Counted from the first letter of the stretch, positions 39,823 through 49,172 are shown. The stretch is 64,000 nt of DNA from CALINF01 sp039990395 (GCA_039990395.1 JBDXFZ010000146.1:744001-808000), one strand, 5' to 3'. Numbers and translations: made by a program. The notes: generated from the sequence alone by a model not told the origin.

Positions 39823-42069
39823 ATGGCTACGAAGAACAAGTTGGCAGCAGCGCTTTTTTCACTGGGCTGTATGCATGCGGGCTCTGTCTGGGCGTTAGGA
39901 CTTGGTGACATCACGCTGGAGTCGTTTCTTAACGAGCCACTTAAAGCGCAAGTAGACTTACTTAACACCGATGGTCTGCATTCAGACGAGATTCGAATTC
40001 GCCTGGCAACGTCGGACGATTTCGAACGGCTCGGTGTCGATCGCGCCTATTTCCTTACTGGCATCAAGTTCGATGTAACCGTAGATGCGAGCGGTCGGGG
40101 GATGATTGTCGTCACCTCCGAAGAGCCAGTGCTTGAGCCCTATCTGGATTTTATTATCGAGGCGCGTTGGCCATCTGGCCGCTTGCTGCGTGAATATACC
40201 GTATTGATAGACCCCCCCGTGTTTGATGAGTCGACTCAGGTAATTTCAGCATCTGAGCGTGTTGCGGAGGTGGAGGGCGTGCCAGCGCCGACACCAAAAA
40301 AGCAGGGAGCCGCAGCGACTAGCGGCACTCGGGTCGATGTAAAGCAGTCAGACCTCGCGCCGGGAGAAATGCCTCAGCGCGATTTCAGTTCAGGAACTTC
40401 GGGCGTTCCCACGCCCGGCGCCCGCTATATGATTCGACGCGATGAAACGTTGTGGAACATAGCGCTGGCGGGCAAGCCTGAGGGTGTTTCCGTGCATCAG
40501 GCCATGCTGGATATCCAGCGGATGAATCCGAATGCCTTCATCGACGGCAATATCAACCGCATCAAGGCGGGCTATATCGTCTACATGCCCGATACCGGAG
40601 ACATCAGCTCCGATAACCTCGCTCAGGCGTTGGCTGAGGTCAATCAGCAGAACGAGGACTGGCGTGCGGGCCGTGCCTCTGAGCCGTCCTATGGTGGCGG
40701 CCCCTCATTACGAATCTCCGCAGATGCAGGCGATGACACAGGCGATGCAGATGCCGCGCAAGGCACAACACAGAGTGCCACTGCAGACAGTGGTGGCTCG
40801 ATGTCTTCGAGCGGCGCCGCTGAAGAATCGGATCTTACTGCACGTGCCAATGCCGAGCTGTCAGCTGATATGGCGCAGTTGTCTGAGCAGGTCGAGACTC
40901 TCGAGCGCATAGTCAGCGTTAAGGATGAGCAGATAGCCGCCTTGCAGGCAGCGCTTGAAGAAGCCCGAACAGCGCCCGCGGAAGCGATGATGGGAGGAGG
41001 CTCCGGTCCAGGCGACGTCGATGATGCCTCTGACGGCATGGTTGCCGATAGCATTGTAGAAGTAGAGCCCGCGGAGGAGAGGGTCACTCAGCCTGTTCAG
41101 CCGCAAGTCCAGCAACCACAGCCCAGACCAACCCCTGTAGCACCGCCTCCTGAAGAGGGCGGATTGATGAGCTATTTGCCCTATTTGGTTGGCCTCATTC
41201 TCGCCGCTCTAGCAGGCTTGTTTTTTTGGCGCCGCAAGAACGCGAATGATGATTCAGAAGACGCAACGCCCCGGGCGGAGGCTAGTGATGATGCGTTCGC
41301 CGGTGTGCAGCTGCAGTCGACTGCTCTGGAAGTAGAAGCGCCGCAGGAGGTTGAGTCTGCTGCTCCAGTTGAAGCGCTGGTTGAATCTGCTCCAGAAGAA
41401 GAAAACGACTCCCTCGAAGAGTTGTTGGGCGCAGAGGGCGATCGCGGTTACGGCCAGGAGAAGCATGATGACTACTCCTCCGACGAGGAGGCCGGCGATG
41501 CGCTGGCTGAGGCTGATATTTATGTCGCTTACGGCCGACTGCCGCAAGCTGTAGACCTGTTGAATGGCGCAGTAAAGAGTGATCCCGATAACGCCTCATA
41601 CCGACTCAAGCTGATAGAGCTTGGTCAGGAGCTAGGTGATGCCGAATTGGTTGCGGAGCACTATGGGCAACTGCAGCGAATAAACGATCCCGATGCGTTG
41701 GCAGGAGCCAGGGTACTTATGGATGCCGCCACGCCCGCGCAAGGCGCAGCTCCTGCGACCACTGATCTGGAGCTTTCGCCAGAGGAGCCGCTGGAAGATA
41801 CATTCAGTGGGTTAGAGATTGAGGGTGCTGATAGCGACGATCTGGATCTTTCTTCAGACTTTGCCGAGGTCATGAACGATGCACCCGACGAAGAAGATCT
41901 GGTGTTTGCTACCGAGGGTAACCCCATGTCGACCAAGCTTGATCTGGCCAGGGCGTACTTGGATATGGGTGATGAAGATGGTGCCAAGTTGATTCTCGAC
42001 GAAGTCATAGCCGAGGGTAACGACGAGCAACAACAGGAAGCGCGCGCTCTCATCGAACGCATTGGCTGA
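39823..42069 (+). CDS. fimV: FimV, polar peptidoglycan-binding hub protein
   Basis: A 748-residue FimV. It has a signal peptide (AAALFSLGCMHAGSVWA) and the conserved mature start LGLGDITLESFLNEPLKAQV. A LysM peptidoglycan-binding domain lies at about 201-255 (YMIRRDETLWNIALAGKP). A coiled coil (ELSADMAQLSEQVETLERIV) is followed by a Pro-rich linker, one membrane helix (YLPYLVGLILAALAGLFF, about 448-470), a very acidic cytoplasmic part, and the FimV C-terminal TPR cap (LDLARAYLDMGDEDGAKLIL, about 695-748). The start at 39823 fits the signal peptide; an upstream start would add a non-signal extension. FimV localises to poles and organises type IV pilus assembly and cyclic-AMP signalling in Pseudomonas. 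It overlaps truA by eight bases. Confidence 0.95.
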   Translation: MATKNKLAAALFSLGCMHAGSVWALGLGDITLESFLNEPLKAQVDLLNTDGLHSDEIRIRLATSDDFERLGVDRAYFLTGIKFDVTVDASGRGMIVVTSEEPVLEPYLDFIIEARWPSGRLLREYTVLIDPPVFDESTQVISASERVAEVEGVPAPTPKKQGAAATSGTRVDVKQSDLAPGEMPQRDFSSGTSGVPTPGARYMIRRDETLWNIALAGKPEGVSVHQAMLDIQRMNPNAFIDGNINRIKAGYIVYMPDTGDISSDNLAQALAEVNQQNEDWRAGRASEPSYGGGPSLRISADAGDDTGDADAAQGTTQSATADSGGSMSSSGAAEESDLTARANAELSADMAQLSEQVETLERIVSVKDEQIAALQAALEEARTAPAEAMMGGGSGPGDVDDASDGMVADSIVEVEPAEERVTQPVQPQVQQPQPRPTPVAPPPEEGGLMSYLPYLVGLILAALAGLFFWRRKNANDDSEDATPRAEASDDAFAGVQLQSTALEVEAPQEVESAAPVEALVESAPEEENDSLEELLGAEGDRGYGQEKHDDYSSDEEAGDALAEADIYVAYGRLPQAVDLLNGAVKSDPDNASYRLKLIELGQELGDAELVAEHYGQLQRINDPDALAGARVLMDAATPAQGAAPATTDLELSPEEPLEDTFSGLEIEGADSDDLDLSSDFAEVMNDAPDEEDLVFATEGNPMSTKLDLARAYLDMGDEDGAKLILDEVIAEGNDEQQQEARALIERIG

Positions 42070-42895
42070 ACAGCTATTTTCTCCAGACCCGCTACCCCCG
42101 GGTAGCAGGGTTGCCTGCTGCATCGAATACAATGGCCGAGAATTCTCCGGCTGGCAGTCACAACCTCATCTGAATGTTTCCACTGTTCAGGAAGTGCTTG
42201 AGCAAGCGCTGTCTGCGATAGCGGCTCAACCCATTCGTGTGCATTGCGCCGGTAGGACTGACGCTGGTGTTCACGGTCTTGGGCAGGTAGCGCACTTTGA
42301 CGATCCAGTTGGACGCAGCTGTAAAGCCTGGGTTATGGGCACCAACGCATCATTACCGCGTAGCGTAAGAGTGCACTGGGCACGAGCGGTGCCAGAGGAA
42401 TTTCATGCGCGTTTCTCTGCTCATGCGCGTCATTATCGCTATATCATCAGCAACACCGTTATACGCCCTGCGCTGATGGAGGGCATGGTTACTTGGTATC
42501 GCGCGCCGCTCGATGCGGCAAAGATGCATGAAGCGGCGCAGGTGCTGTTGGGTGAGCAGGACTTTAGCGCCTTTCGAGCCGCCAGTTGCCAGTCTTCGAC
42601 GCCTATGCGCAACATGCAGTCGATCGCAGTGCATCGCAAGGAACATTGCGTGGTGATAGACCTTACCGCGAATGCGTTTTTGCACCATATGGTACGAAAT
42701 ATTGTAGGGTCGTTAATGGTGGTGGGCTGCGGGAAGAAGCCTGTGCAGTGGCTTGGTGAACTATTGGCGGGTAGAAATCGGACCGTGGCTGCCGATACCG
42801 CGGCCGCCGATGGTTTGTATTTGGCTGGCGTGGATTATCCAGCTGAGTTTGGTCTACCCCGAAGCAAGCCCGGACCCATGATTTTGACGCCGTAA
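42062..42895 (+). CDS. truA: tRNA pseudouridine(38-40) synthase TruA
   Basis: A 277-residue TruA that isomerises uridines 38-40 of the anticodon arm. The catalytic aspartate is Asp67 in CAGRTDAGVHGLGQVAHFD. The family also has ARHYRYII, DFSAFRAASCQ and FLHHMVRNIVGSLMVVG. The start is taken as TTG 42062 inside the end of fimV, because no ATG or GTG is available before the conserved region VACCIEYNGREFSGWQ; there is no ribosome site, so translation probably re-initiates after fimV. The truA-trpF-trpB order is ancestral here. Confidence 0.94.
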   Translation: MAEQLFSPDPLPPGSRVACCIEYNGREFSGWQSQPHLNVSTVQEVLEQALSAIAAQPIRVHCAGRTDAGVHGLGQVAHFDDPVGRSCKAWVMGTNASLPRSVRVHWARAVPEEFHARFSAHARHYRYIISNTVIRPALMEGMVTWYRAPLDAAKMHEAAQVLLGEQDFSAFRAASCQSSTPMRNMQSIAVHRKEHCVVIDLTANAFLHHMVRNIVGSLMVVGCGKKPVQWLGELLAGRNRTVAADTAAADGLYLAGVDYPAEFGLPRSKPGPMILTP

Positions 42896-42956
42896 GCACC
42901 CATATGGGCGCGCATCTGCTATGATTGCGCCTCTTTTTTCGCAACCCGATAGTCCT

Positions 42957-43598
42957 GTGTTACACACGCGCATCAAAATTTGCGGTATCACCCGTGTCGA
43001 AGACGCCTTGACAGCAGCGCAGGCCGGCGCAGACGCCATCGGGTTGGTATTCTATCCATCCAGCCCCCGTGCGGTAAGCGTGGAAGCTGCGCGTGAGATT
43101 GTCGCGAATCTGCCCCCTTTTGTTGCTGCCGTGGGCTTGTTTGTTAATGAGACAGCTCCGGAAATCGACCGTATATATAAGCGCGTAGGTCTGGACTTGC
43201 TGCAACTGCATGGCGACGAGACGCCGCAATTTTGCACGAGTCTTGGAGTTCCCTTTCTAAAAGCGCTTCGAGTGAAGCCCGGGGATGACGTGTCGCAATT
43301 GATGAGCTCCTGGTGTGACGCCCGCTCAATTCTGCTGGACGCATTCAAGCAGGGTGTGCCCGGCGGTACAGGTGAGGTGTTCGACTGGTCGCAGGTGCCG
43401 CGTTCGCAGGCGGGAAGAATAGTGCTCGCTGGTGGTTTGACGCCTGACAACGTTGGCAGCGCCATTAAAGCGACTCAAGTTGCGGCCGTTGACGTGAGCG
43501 GTGGCGTGGAATCATCGCCAGGCCTGAAGAGTTCCGAGAAAATTGCCGCCTTTGTGTCGGCAGTAAGATCGGTTGATCAAACCCCGAAAGGTGAGTGA
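42957..43598 (+). CDS. trpF: Phosphoribosylanthranilate isomerase
   Basis: A 213-residue TrpF (third step of tryptophan synthesis, Amadori rearrangement). The conserved start is TRIKICGITRVEDALTA, with the general-base Cys in KICGIT; the later LLQLHGDETPQFC and AGGLTPDNVGSAI (phosphate site) are intact, and the general acid Asp is in SILLDAF. Start choice: the GTG at 42957 gives the normal family length. An ATG at 42921 would add 12 residues, but a TATGAT -10-like hexamer overlaps it (42920-42925); neither start has a clear ribosome site. It ends three bases before trpB and so is co-transcribed. Confidence 0.93.
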   Translation: MLHTRIKICGITRVEDALTAAQAGADAIGLVFYPSSPRAVSVEAAREIVANLPPFVAAVGLFVNETAPEIDRIYKRVGLDLLQLHGDETPQFCTSLGVPFLKALRVKPGDDVSQLMSSWCDARSILLDAFKQGVPGGTGEVFDWSQVPRSQAGRIVLAGGLTPDNVGSAIKATQVAAVDVSGGVESSPGLKSSEKIAAFVSAVRSVDQTPKGE

Positions 43599-43601
43599 AA
43601 A

Positions 43602-44822
43602 ATGACGAGTAAGATGACGCAAGAACTGTTTAATACGGTTCCCGATCGTGACGGACGCTTTGGTGTTTATGGTGGCAAATTTGTCGCAGAAACCCTGATG
43701 TCCGCCCTGGCTGAACTGGAAGCGCTGTATCGCAGGCTATCGGATGATGCAGATTTTCAACGCGAGCTGGATGAAGATCTTGCCCATTATGTTGGCCGTC
43801 CTTCACCATTGTATGAGGCCAAGCGCTGGTCAAGCCAGGTAGGTGGCGCCCGTATTTTTCTTAAGCGCGAAGATCTCAATCACACCGGTGCGCATAAGGT
43901 AAACAATACGGTTGGACAAGCGCTCCTTGCAAAGCATATGGGTAAGCGACGTGTGATCGCCGAAACCGGGGCGGGCCAGCACGGTGTGGCCACCGCTACT
44001 ATTGCTGCGCGACTGGGCTTGGAATGTCATGTCTTCATGGGTGAAGAGGATGTGCGCAGACAAGCGCTGAATGTGTACCGCATGAAACTATTAGGTGCCA
44101 CGGTTATACCTGTGACGTCCGGATCGCGAACACTTAAGGACGCCATGAATGAGGCCATGCGCGATTGGGTAACCAATGTTGATGATACGTTTTATATCAT
44201 CGGAACAGTGGCTGGGCCGCACCCTTACCCCATGTTAGTGCGTGACTTTCAGGCAGTTATTGGCCGCGAGACACGAATACAATCACTCGCCCAGTTTGGC
44301 AAACTGCCCGACGCGTTAGTGGCTTGTGTGGGTGGCGGTTCCAATGCCATTGGTTTATTTCACCCGTTTCTCGCAGACGAAGAAGTTGCAATGTACGGTG
44401 TGGAGGCCGGCGGACACGGTGTATCGACCAATCAGCACGCAGCGCCGCTGACTGCGGGTACGCCAGGAATATTGCACGGCAACCGCACGTACCTGATGCA
44501 GGACGCCGATGGGCAGATAATGCATACGCATTCAGTGTCGGCTGGGCTTGATTATCCAGGTGTAGGTCCAGAGCACTCGTGGCTCAAGGATATTGGCCGG
44601 GTAAATTACGTCGCTGCAAATGACGATGAGGCTTTGGCGGCGTTTCATAGCCTGACTCGCATCGAAGGTATTATGCCGGCGCTAGAGACAGCACATGCGC
44701 TGGCTTATGCAGAGAAACTGGCAGCAACAATGACGCCGCAGCAGACAATTGTTGTTAATTTGTCAGGCCGCGGTGATAAGGATATTCATACCGTCGCTCA
44801 GATCGACGGTCTTGAGATGTAA
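43602..44822 (+). CDS. trpB: Tryptophan synthase beta subunit
   Basis: A 406-residue TrpB, a PLP enzyme that joins indole with serine. The Schiff-base lysine is Lys99 in LNHTGAHKVNNTVGQAL; GAGQHGVATATIAARLGL and the phosphate-binding VGGGSNAIGLFHPF follow. It is of the normal TrpB1 type that works with TrpA, consistent with the next gene. It starts MTSKMTQELFNTVPD, with AAAGGTGAG upstream. It ends 12 bases before trpA, whose ribosome site AAGGAG overlaps its stop. Confidence 0.97.
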   Translation: MTSKMTQELFNTVPDRDGRFGVYGGKFVAETLMSALAELEALYRRLSDDADFQRELDEDLAHYVGRPSPLYEAKRWSSQVGGARIFLKREDLNHTGAHKVNNTVGQALLAKHMGKRRVIAETGAGQHGVATATIAARLGLECHVFMGEEDVRRQALNVYRMKLLGATVIPVTSGSRTLKDAMNEAMRDWVTNVDDTFYIIGTVAGPHPYPMLVRDFQAVIGRETRIQSLAQFGKLPDALVACVGGGSNAIGLFHPFLADEEVAMYGVEAGGHGVSTNQHAAPLTAGTPGILHGNRTYLMQDADGQIMHTHSVSAGLDYPGVGPEHSWLKDIGRVNYVAANDDEALAAFHSLTRIEGIMPALETAHALAYAEKLAATMTPQQTIVVNLSGRGDKDIHTVAQIDGLEM

Positions 44823-44834
44823 GGAGTTCAACTG

Positions 44835-45656
44835 GTGAGTCGAATTGCGGGGCGTTTTCAGGCGCTTGCAGAGCAGGGTCGTAAGGCATTAATTCCCTAC
44901 ATAGTGGCGGGTGATCCAACACGTGAGACAACAGTGCAGCTCATGCATCGATTGGTTGACTCAGGCGCCGATATTATCGAGGTTGGTGTGCCTTTTTCAG
45001 ACCCGATGTCCGAAGGGCCGGTGATCCAGCTCGGTCATGAGCGTGCTCTTGCCGATGGAACCTCACTGCGCCATGTGATTGAGATGGTCACTGAATTTCG
45101 TCAGCAGGATAGTGAAACACCAGTTCTGTTAATGGGCTATGCCAATCCCGTAGAGCATATGGGGTATGCGGCATTCTGTGATGCGGCCGCCGCCGCAGGC
45201 ATCGACGCCTTGCTAACAGTCGACATCCCCCCCGAAGAAGTAGAGGCGGTGAACGCGGAACTGCAGCGGGTTGGTATGGACAATATATTTCTTATTGCCC
45301 CAACCACGCCAGATGATCGAATTGAGATTATCGCCCGCCAAGCTCGCGGCTTCGTTTATTACGTGTCACTCAAAGGCGTGACAGGCGCAGGGCATCTGGA
45401 TGTCGATGATGTCACATTGCACGTCAACAAAATTCGCAGTCATTCATCTCTCCCTGTGGCCGTCGGTTTTGGCATCAAAGACGCGGAATCAGCGATGACA
45501 GTGGCGCGCGTAGCCGACGGCGTGGTGGTTGGAAGCGCTCTCGTCAATGCGATGGCACAGGCGATGGAAGAGGGTGGTGATACAGAAGCAGCGATCACGG
45601 CTGCAACGAGCCTGCTTTCAGGTATTCGACAGGGTATTGATTCGATAGCTTCCTAG
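44835..45656 (+). CDS. trpA: Tryptophan synthase alpha subunit
   Basis: A 273-residue TrpA that cleaves indole-glycerol phosphate and passes indole to TrpB. The catalytic Glu49 is in DIIEVGVPFSDP. The second catalytic position, Asp60 in the enterobacterial enzyme, is glutamate here (MSEGPVIQ, Glu60), a conservative change. The remaining motifs IFLIAPTTPDDRI, GFVYYVSLKGVTGAG and VAVGFGIKDAESA are normal. The start is GTG 44835, with AAGGAG eight bases upstream, which fixes it. The trp genes here lack trpE, G, D and C, which must lie elsewhere, as in Pseudomonas. Confidence 0.96.
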   Translation: MSRIAGRFQALAEQGRKALIPYIVAGDPTRETTVQLMHRLVDSGADIIEVGVPFSDPMSEGPVIQLGHERALADGTSLRHVIEMVTEFRQQDSETPVLLMGYANPVEHMGYAAFCDAAAAAGIDALLTVDIPPEEVEAVNAELQRVGMDNIFLIAPTTPDDRIEIIARQARGFVYYVSLKGVTGAGHLDVDDVTLHVNKIRSHSSLPVAVGFGIKDAESAMTVARVADGVVVGSALVNAMAQAMEEGGDTEAAITAATSLLSGIRQGIDSIAS

Positions 45657-45673
45657 AACACCCGCTGCACGTT

Positions 45674-45679
45674 TATAAT
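45674..45679 (+). promoter_or_regulatory. -10 element of the accD-folC promoter
   Basis: A perfect TATAAT 27 bases before the accD ATG, after trpA. No consensus -35 is visible 15-19 bases upstream. It would let accD and the genes behind it be transcribed apart from trpFBA. Confidence 0.45.
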
Positions 45680-45705
45680 GGCGCAATAATCGCAGGGGAC
45701 TCGCA

Positions 45706-46644
45706 ATGAGCTGGATAGACAAGATCCTACCTTCTGGCGTTCGTAAGGACGAATCCAGTCGGCGTGGCGGAGTGCCAGAGGGACTCTGGAAGAAGTGCGT
45801 CAAGTGCGATGCGGTTCTGTATCGACCAGATGTGGAGCGCAATGATGACGTGTGTCCTAAATGCGATCATCACATGCGCATTGGTGCCCGTCGCCGTCTC
45901 GATATCTTCCTCGATGCCGAAGCTCGAGAGGAAATCGCGACAGATGTAGAGCCGGTAGACCGTCTCAAGTTTAAGGACAAGAAGCGCTACCGAGACCGTG
46001 TAACAGCCGCTCAAAAAACTACTGGTGAGAAAGATGCGCTGATCGCCATGCGCGGGCAATTGCAGGGTATGCCCGTGGTGACTGTAGCATTTGAGTTTGC
46101 ATTTTTGGGTGGCTCGATGGGATACGCGGTGGGAGAGAAATTCACACGCGCGGCTCAGCTGGCATTGGAGGAGAAAATTCCGCTTGTCTGTTTCTCCGCC
46201 TCAGGTGGCGCTCGCATGCAGGAGGCGTTGATTTCGCTCATGCAAATGGCCAAGACCAGTGCCGTAATCGAGCGCATGAAACTCGCCGGCGTTCCCTATA
46301 TCTCAGTGATGACCGACCCCATTTACGGTGGTGTATCAGCGTCGCTGGCACTATTGGGAGATATCAATGTGGCAGAACCAGACGCGCGAGCGGGATTTGC
46401 CGGACCTAACATTATTGAACAGACCATTCGGCAGAAATTACCCGAAGGCTTTCAGCGCTCGGAGTTTCTGCTGGATCATGGCGCTATCGATATGATCGTA
46501 CATCGTACCGAGATGCGGGATACGCTCGGCCGGCTCCTTGCCAAGCTTACGCACCAGCACTCTGATGCCGATGACAAGATTGCCGATCCTGAGCCAGTTG
46601 AGCTGGAGGCTGAACCGGTTCCTCTACCGGACAGCGATGACTGA
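45706..46644 (+). CDS. accD: Acetyl-CoA carboxylase, carboxyltransferase beta subunit
   Basis: A 312-residue AccD; with AccA it carboxylates acetyl-CoA for fatty-acid synthesis. The N-terminal zinc ribbon is WKKCVKCDAVLYR with CPKCDHHMRIG (four Cys). The carboxyltransferase core has EFAFLGGSMGYAVGEKFTRA, SASGGARMQEALISLMQM and DPIYGGVSASLALLGD, the last two forming the oxyanion sites. AGGGGACT precedes the ATG. Its C-terminal tail (PVELEAEPVPLPDSDD) is acidic and dispensable-looking. The stop overlaps folC by eight bases. Confidence 0.97.
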   Translation: MSWIDKILPSGVRKDESSRRGGVPEGLWKKCVKCDAVLYRPDVERNDDVCPKCDHHMRIGARRRLDIFLDAEAREEIATDVEPVDRLKFKDKKRYRDRVTAAQKTTGEKDALIAMRGQLQGMPVVTVAFEFAFLGGSMGYAVGEKFTRAAQLALEEKIPLVCFSASGGARMQEALISLMQMAKTSAVIERMKLAGVPYISVMTDPIYGGVSASLALLGDINVAEPDARAGFAGPNIIEQTIRQKLPEGFQRSEFLLDHGAIDMIVHRTEMRDTLGRLLAKLTHQHSDADDKIADPEPVELEAEPVPLPDSDD

Positions 46645-47908
46645 ACGGTCACTGGCGCAGTGGCTTGTGCACTTAGAAGCCATCCACCCCGCCGAAATTG
46701 AACTAGGCCTGGATCGGATACGTACTGTTGCCCATGCTCTGAATCTGCTGCCTTACTCTCTGCCCGTTGTGACCATTGCCGGTACCAACGGCAAGGGGAG
46801 CACAGCTGCGGTGCTTGAGCGGCTCTTAACCGCCCATGGCATGACAACCGGACTGAGCACTTCCCCTCACTTCTTGTGCTTCAACGAGCGTATACGTGTA
46901 AACGGTGTGGCCGTTAGTGATACCGACATCGCGGCCAGTTTCGCCCGGATTGAAGAGGCGCGTGGCGATACCACACTCACCTATTTCGAGTTTGCTACCT
47001 TGGCATCGCTATTGATCTTTCTGCAGCACAGTGCAGATATAGCGATCCTAGAAGTGGGCCTGGGTGGGCGTCTGGATGCTATGAATCTCGTCGATGCTGA
47101 TGTAGCGGTGATTACCAGTATCGCGCTGGATCATCAGGACTGGCTTGGCGATAGCCGTGAAGCGATTGGCAGGGAAAAAGCCGGCGTGGCCCGGGTCGGT
47201 AAACCTGTTGTTGTGGCAGATACGCAACCACCCGATGGTTTGATTGAGTTCTTGCAAGACCTGGGCGCAGCGTCTCTGTGCATCGGTACCGATTTTGGTG
47301 CTACCGCTGACTCTGCGTATGTCAGCGTAGGCCATGACACTATCACTTTACCTTGTATCGTCCCGCCTGCATTGAGAGCGGAAAATGTCGCCGCTGCGCT
47401 GCAAGTGGCTGCGCTACTGGGCGTTAATCTAGCCGCTCTCGACTTGGCTAAACTGGTACAGGCGGCAGCGCCCATTGGTCGCTTACAGCGGGTTATTCGT
47501 GATGACCGGGAATACATACTGGACGTTGCACACAATCCGGCTGCGGTTGAAAACCTAGTGAAGTACCTCAGAGAAAATCCCACCGCGGGTAAGACTTTTG
47601 CGCTATTTTCGGTCATGGCAGACAAGGACATTCATGCTATGATGCGCCGGTGCAAAAATTGCTTCGATACATGGCTGTTGGCAGACTTGGCCCATGTGCC
47701 CAGAGCCGCTGGTTCTAGCCAAGTAGCTTCAATATTGATCGACGAAGAAGAGCGCAATATAGTCTGCTTCGACGCGCTCGATTCAGCATTTGCTGACGCA
47801 CAATTTAAGCTGCAGGCTCACGATAGGCTGGTAGTTTTTGGATCTTTCCACACAGTGGCGGGGGTTCTGCCTTTGTTAGGTAGTGACCGTAGGGAAACAG
47901 GTAATTGA
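46637..47908 (+). CDS. folC: Folylpolyglutamate synthase / dihydrofolate synthase
   Basis: A 423-residue Mur-ligase-fold enzyme that adds glutamate to dihydropteroate and to folates. The ATP loop is VVTIAGTNGKGSTAAVLERL (about residues 47-66). It also has LSTSPHFLCFNERIRVNG, ILEVGLGGRLDAMN and SIALDHQDWLGDSREAIGRE (a carbamylated-Lys neighbourhood), and DVAHNPAAVENL in the C-domain. The ATG at 46637 lies within the accD end; a longer reading inside accD is rejected because the added residues are antisense-like and unconserved. It overlaps dedD by four bases (TTGA). Confidence 0.95.
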   Translation: MTERSLAQWLVHLEAIHPAEIELGLDRIRTVAHALNLLPYSLPVVTIAGTNGKGSTAAVLERLLTAHGMTTGLSTSPHFLCFNERIRVNGVAVSDTDIAASFARIEEARGDTTLTYFEFATLASLLIFLQHSADIAILEVGLGGRLDAMNLVDADVAVITSIALDHQDWLGDSREAIGREKAGVARVGKPVVVADTQPPDGLIEFLQDLGAASLCIGTDFGATADSAYVSVGHDTITLPCIVPPALRAENVAAALQVAALLGVNLAALDLAKLVQAAAPIGRLQRVIRDDREYILDVAHNPAAVENLVKYLRENPTAGKTFALFSVMADKDIHAMMRRCKNCFDTWLLADLAHVPRAAGSSQVASILIDEEERNIVCFDALDSAFADAQFKLQAHDRLVVFGSFHTVAGVLPLLGSDRRETGN

Positions 47909-48576
47909 ACAACATCCTCAAGCAACGCCTGGTAGGTGCCTTGATTCTGGTCGCACTGGGTGTTGTGTTCTGGCCTATTATTTTTGTTGAGCCCGACGAT
48001 CGCTCCCGCGACGTGAGCCAGCGCATGCCACCTCCGCCAGTTGTTGACACCACACCGATTGCTCCGCCCGATAAGGCAGGGCTTCGTGAAGCGCCGCTCA
48101 CGGACGCGCAGATCGAATCCCGTGAACTTGAGCAGCAAGGCGACGATGTTGATGTAGCGATTGCTGCAAATGAAGAGGTTGTGGAGGATGATCTTGAGGA
48201 AGCACAGTCCGACTCGACCTCCGTAAATACAGACCCTGCCTCTGAAGTCGTTATCCAAACCACTCCACCGGCCGATCCTCAGCGAGGGGCTCGCAGCGAA
48301 GCACCTGTAAAACCCCAACTCGACGCTCAGGGTGTGCCCGTCGCCTGGATACTGCAGGTAGCGAGCGTGAGCGATCGCACAAAGGCGAATCGCTTGCGCG
48401 ATGAGTTACTCTCTCTAGATGAAAAAGCCTACATCAAGCAGGTCAAACGTGGCGATGAGACATTGTATCGAATCTATGTAGGTCCCAAGTTCGAGCAAGC
48501 TAAACTTGATGCGTTGAAACCGAAAGTTGATGCACAGTTTAAAGTCAAATCAATGGTAGTACGGTATGTGCCGTAA
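47905..48576 (+). CDS. dedD: SPOR-domain cell-division protein (DedD)
   Basis: A 223-residue bitopic membrane protein. A short cytoplasmic start (NNILKQRL) leads to one helix (VGALILVALGVVFWPIIF), a long acidic/Pro-rich periplasmic linker, and a C-terminal SPOR domain (AWILQVASVSDRTKANRLRD, YIKQVKRGDETLYRIYVGP) that binds denuded glycan strands at the septum. The start is TTG 47905 inside the folC stop, with AGGG and CAGGT upstream; no ATG is available. It is in the usual folC-dedD-cvpA-purF context. It helps constriction. Confidence 0.92.
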   Translation: MNNILKQRLVGALILVALGVVFWPIIFVEPDDRSRDVSQRMPPPPVVDTTPIAPPDKAGLREAPLTDAQIESRELEQQGDDVDVAIAANEEVVEDDLEEAQSDSTSVNTDPASEVVIQTTPPADPQRGARSEAPVKPQLDAQGVPVAWILQVASVSDRTKANRLRDELLSLDEKAYIKQVKRGDETLYRIYVGPKFEQAKLDALKPKVDAQFKVKSMVVRYVP

Positions 48577-48644
48577 GCGCCTGGCGGCATCGGGCAATCT
48601 GAACATCTCATTTGGCAGCACTTGCCCGCCCAGTGGTGGTCACA

Positions 48645-49172
48645 ATGCCTAGCATGCCGCAAATCGATCTATTCAATGGTCTGGATTGGTTTATTGTAGT
48701 TGTCGTAACGCTTTCAGTAGGCCTTAGCCTTTGGCGTGGATTTACGCGGGAGGCTTTGTCACTCGCCGGTTGGGTGTTGGCATTTGTTGGCGCAAACCTG
48801 TTTGCAGGGTCAGTTGCCTCACTGTTAGTTGGTCTTATTGAAAATGTGACCGGTCGCTACATCGTCTCCTGGTCGCTGATTTTTGTCGGGATCCTGATTG
48901 TGTCTGGATTAACCGCCAAGCTTGTTTCGCGTGCGATGAAAGCGTCAGGGTTAGGATTGCTCGACCGACTGCTGGGTACTGTATTTGGTTTTGCCCGGGG
49001 CGTGTTGATAGTCCTGGCACTGGTGTTTGTAGTACGTGAGCTGGTACCGCCGCGAGATCAACAATGGCTTCATCAGTCACAGTTGATGCCGCATCTGGAT
49101 ATGCTAATGAGTTGGACGCAAGCGACGTTTGAGAAGGCGCGTAGCAGTGAGCTGCCGTCGTTGACAACATGA
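48645..49172 (+). CDS. cvpA: CvpA family membrane protein
   Basis: A 175-residue protein with four hydrophobic helices: WFIVVVVTLSVGLSLWRGF, LSLAGWVLAFVGANLFAGS, IVSWSLIFVGILIVSGL and FGFARGVLIVLALVFVV. The loop GLGLLDRLLGTVFGFARG is the family hallmark. CvpA is needed for colicin V export in E. coli and for envelope integrity in several species; its direct activity is unknown. The ATG at 48645 is chosen; 48654 (ATG) and a TTG at 48612 are alternatives. It lies just before purF, as usual. Confidence 0.92.
   Translation: MPSMPQIDLFNGLDWFIVVVVTLSVGLSLWRGFTREALSLAGWVLAFVGANLFAGSVASLLVGLIENVTGRYIVSWSLIFVGILIVSGLTAKLVSRAMKASGLGLLDRLLGTVFGFARGVLIVLALVFVVRELVPPRDQQWLHQSQLMPHLDMLMSWTQATFEKARSSELPSLTT

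Noticed and set aside
46538..46636. Longer folC start inside accD
   Set aside because: The extra 33 residues are accD sequence in another frame and are not conserved; the ATG at 46637 begins the recognisable FolC sequence.
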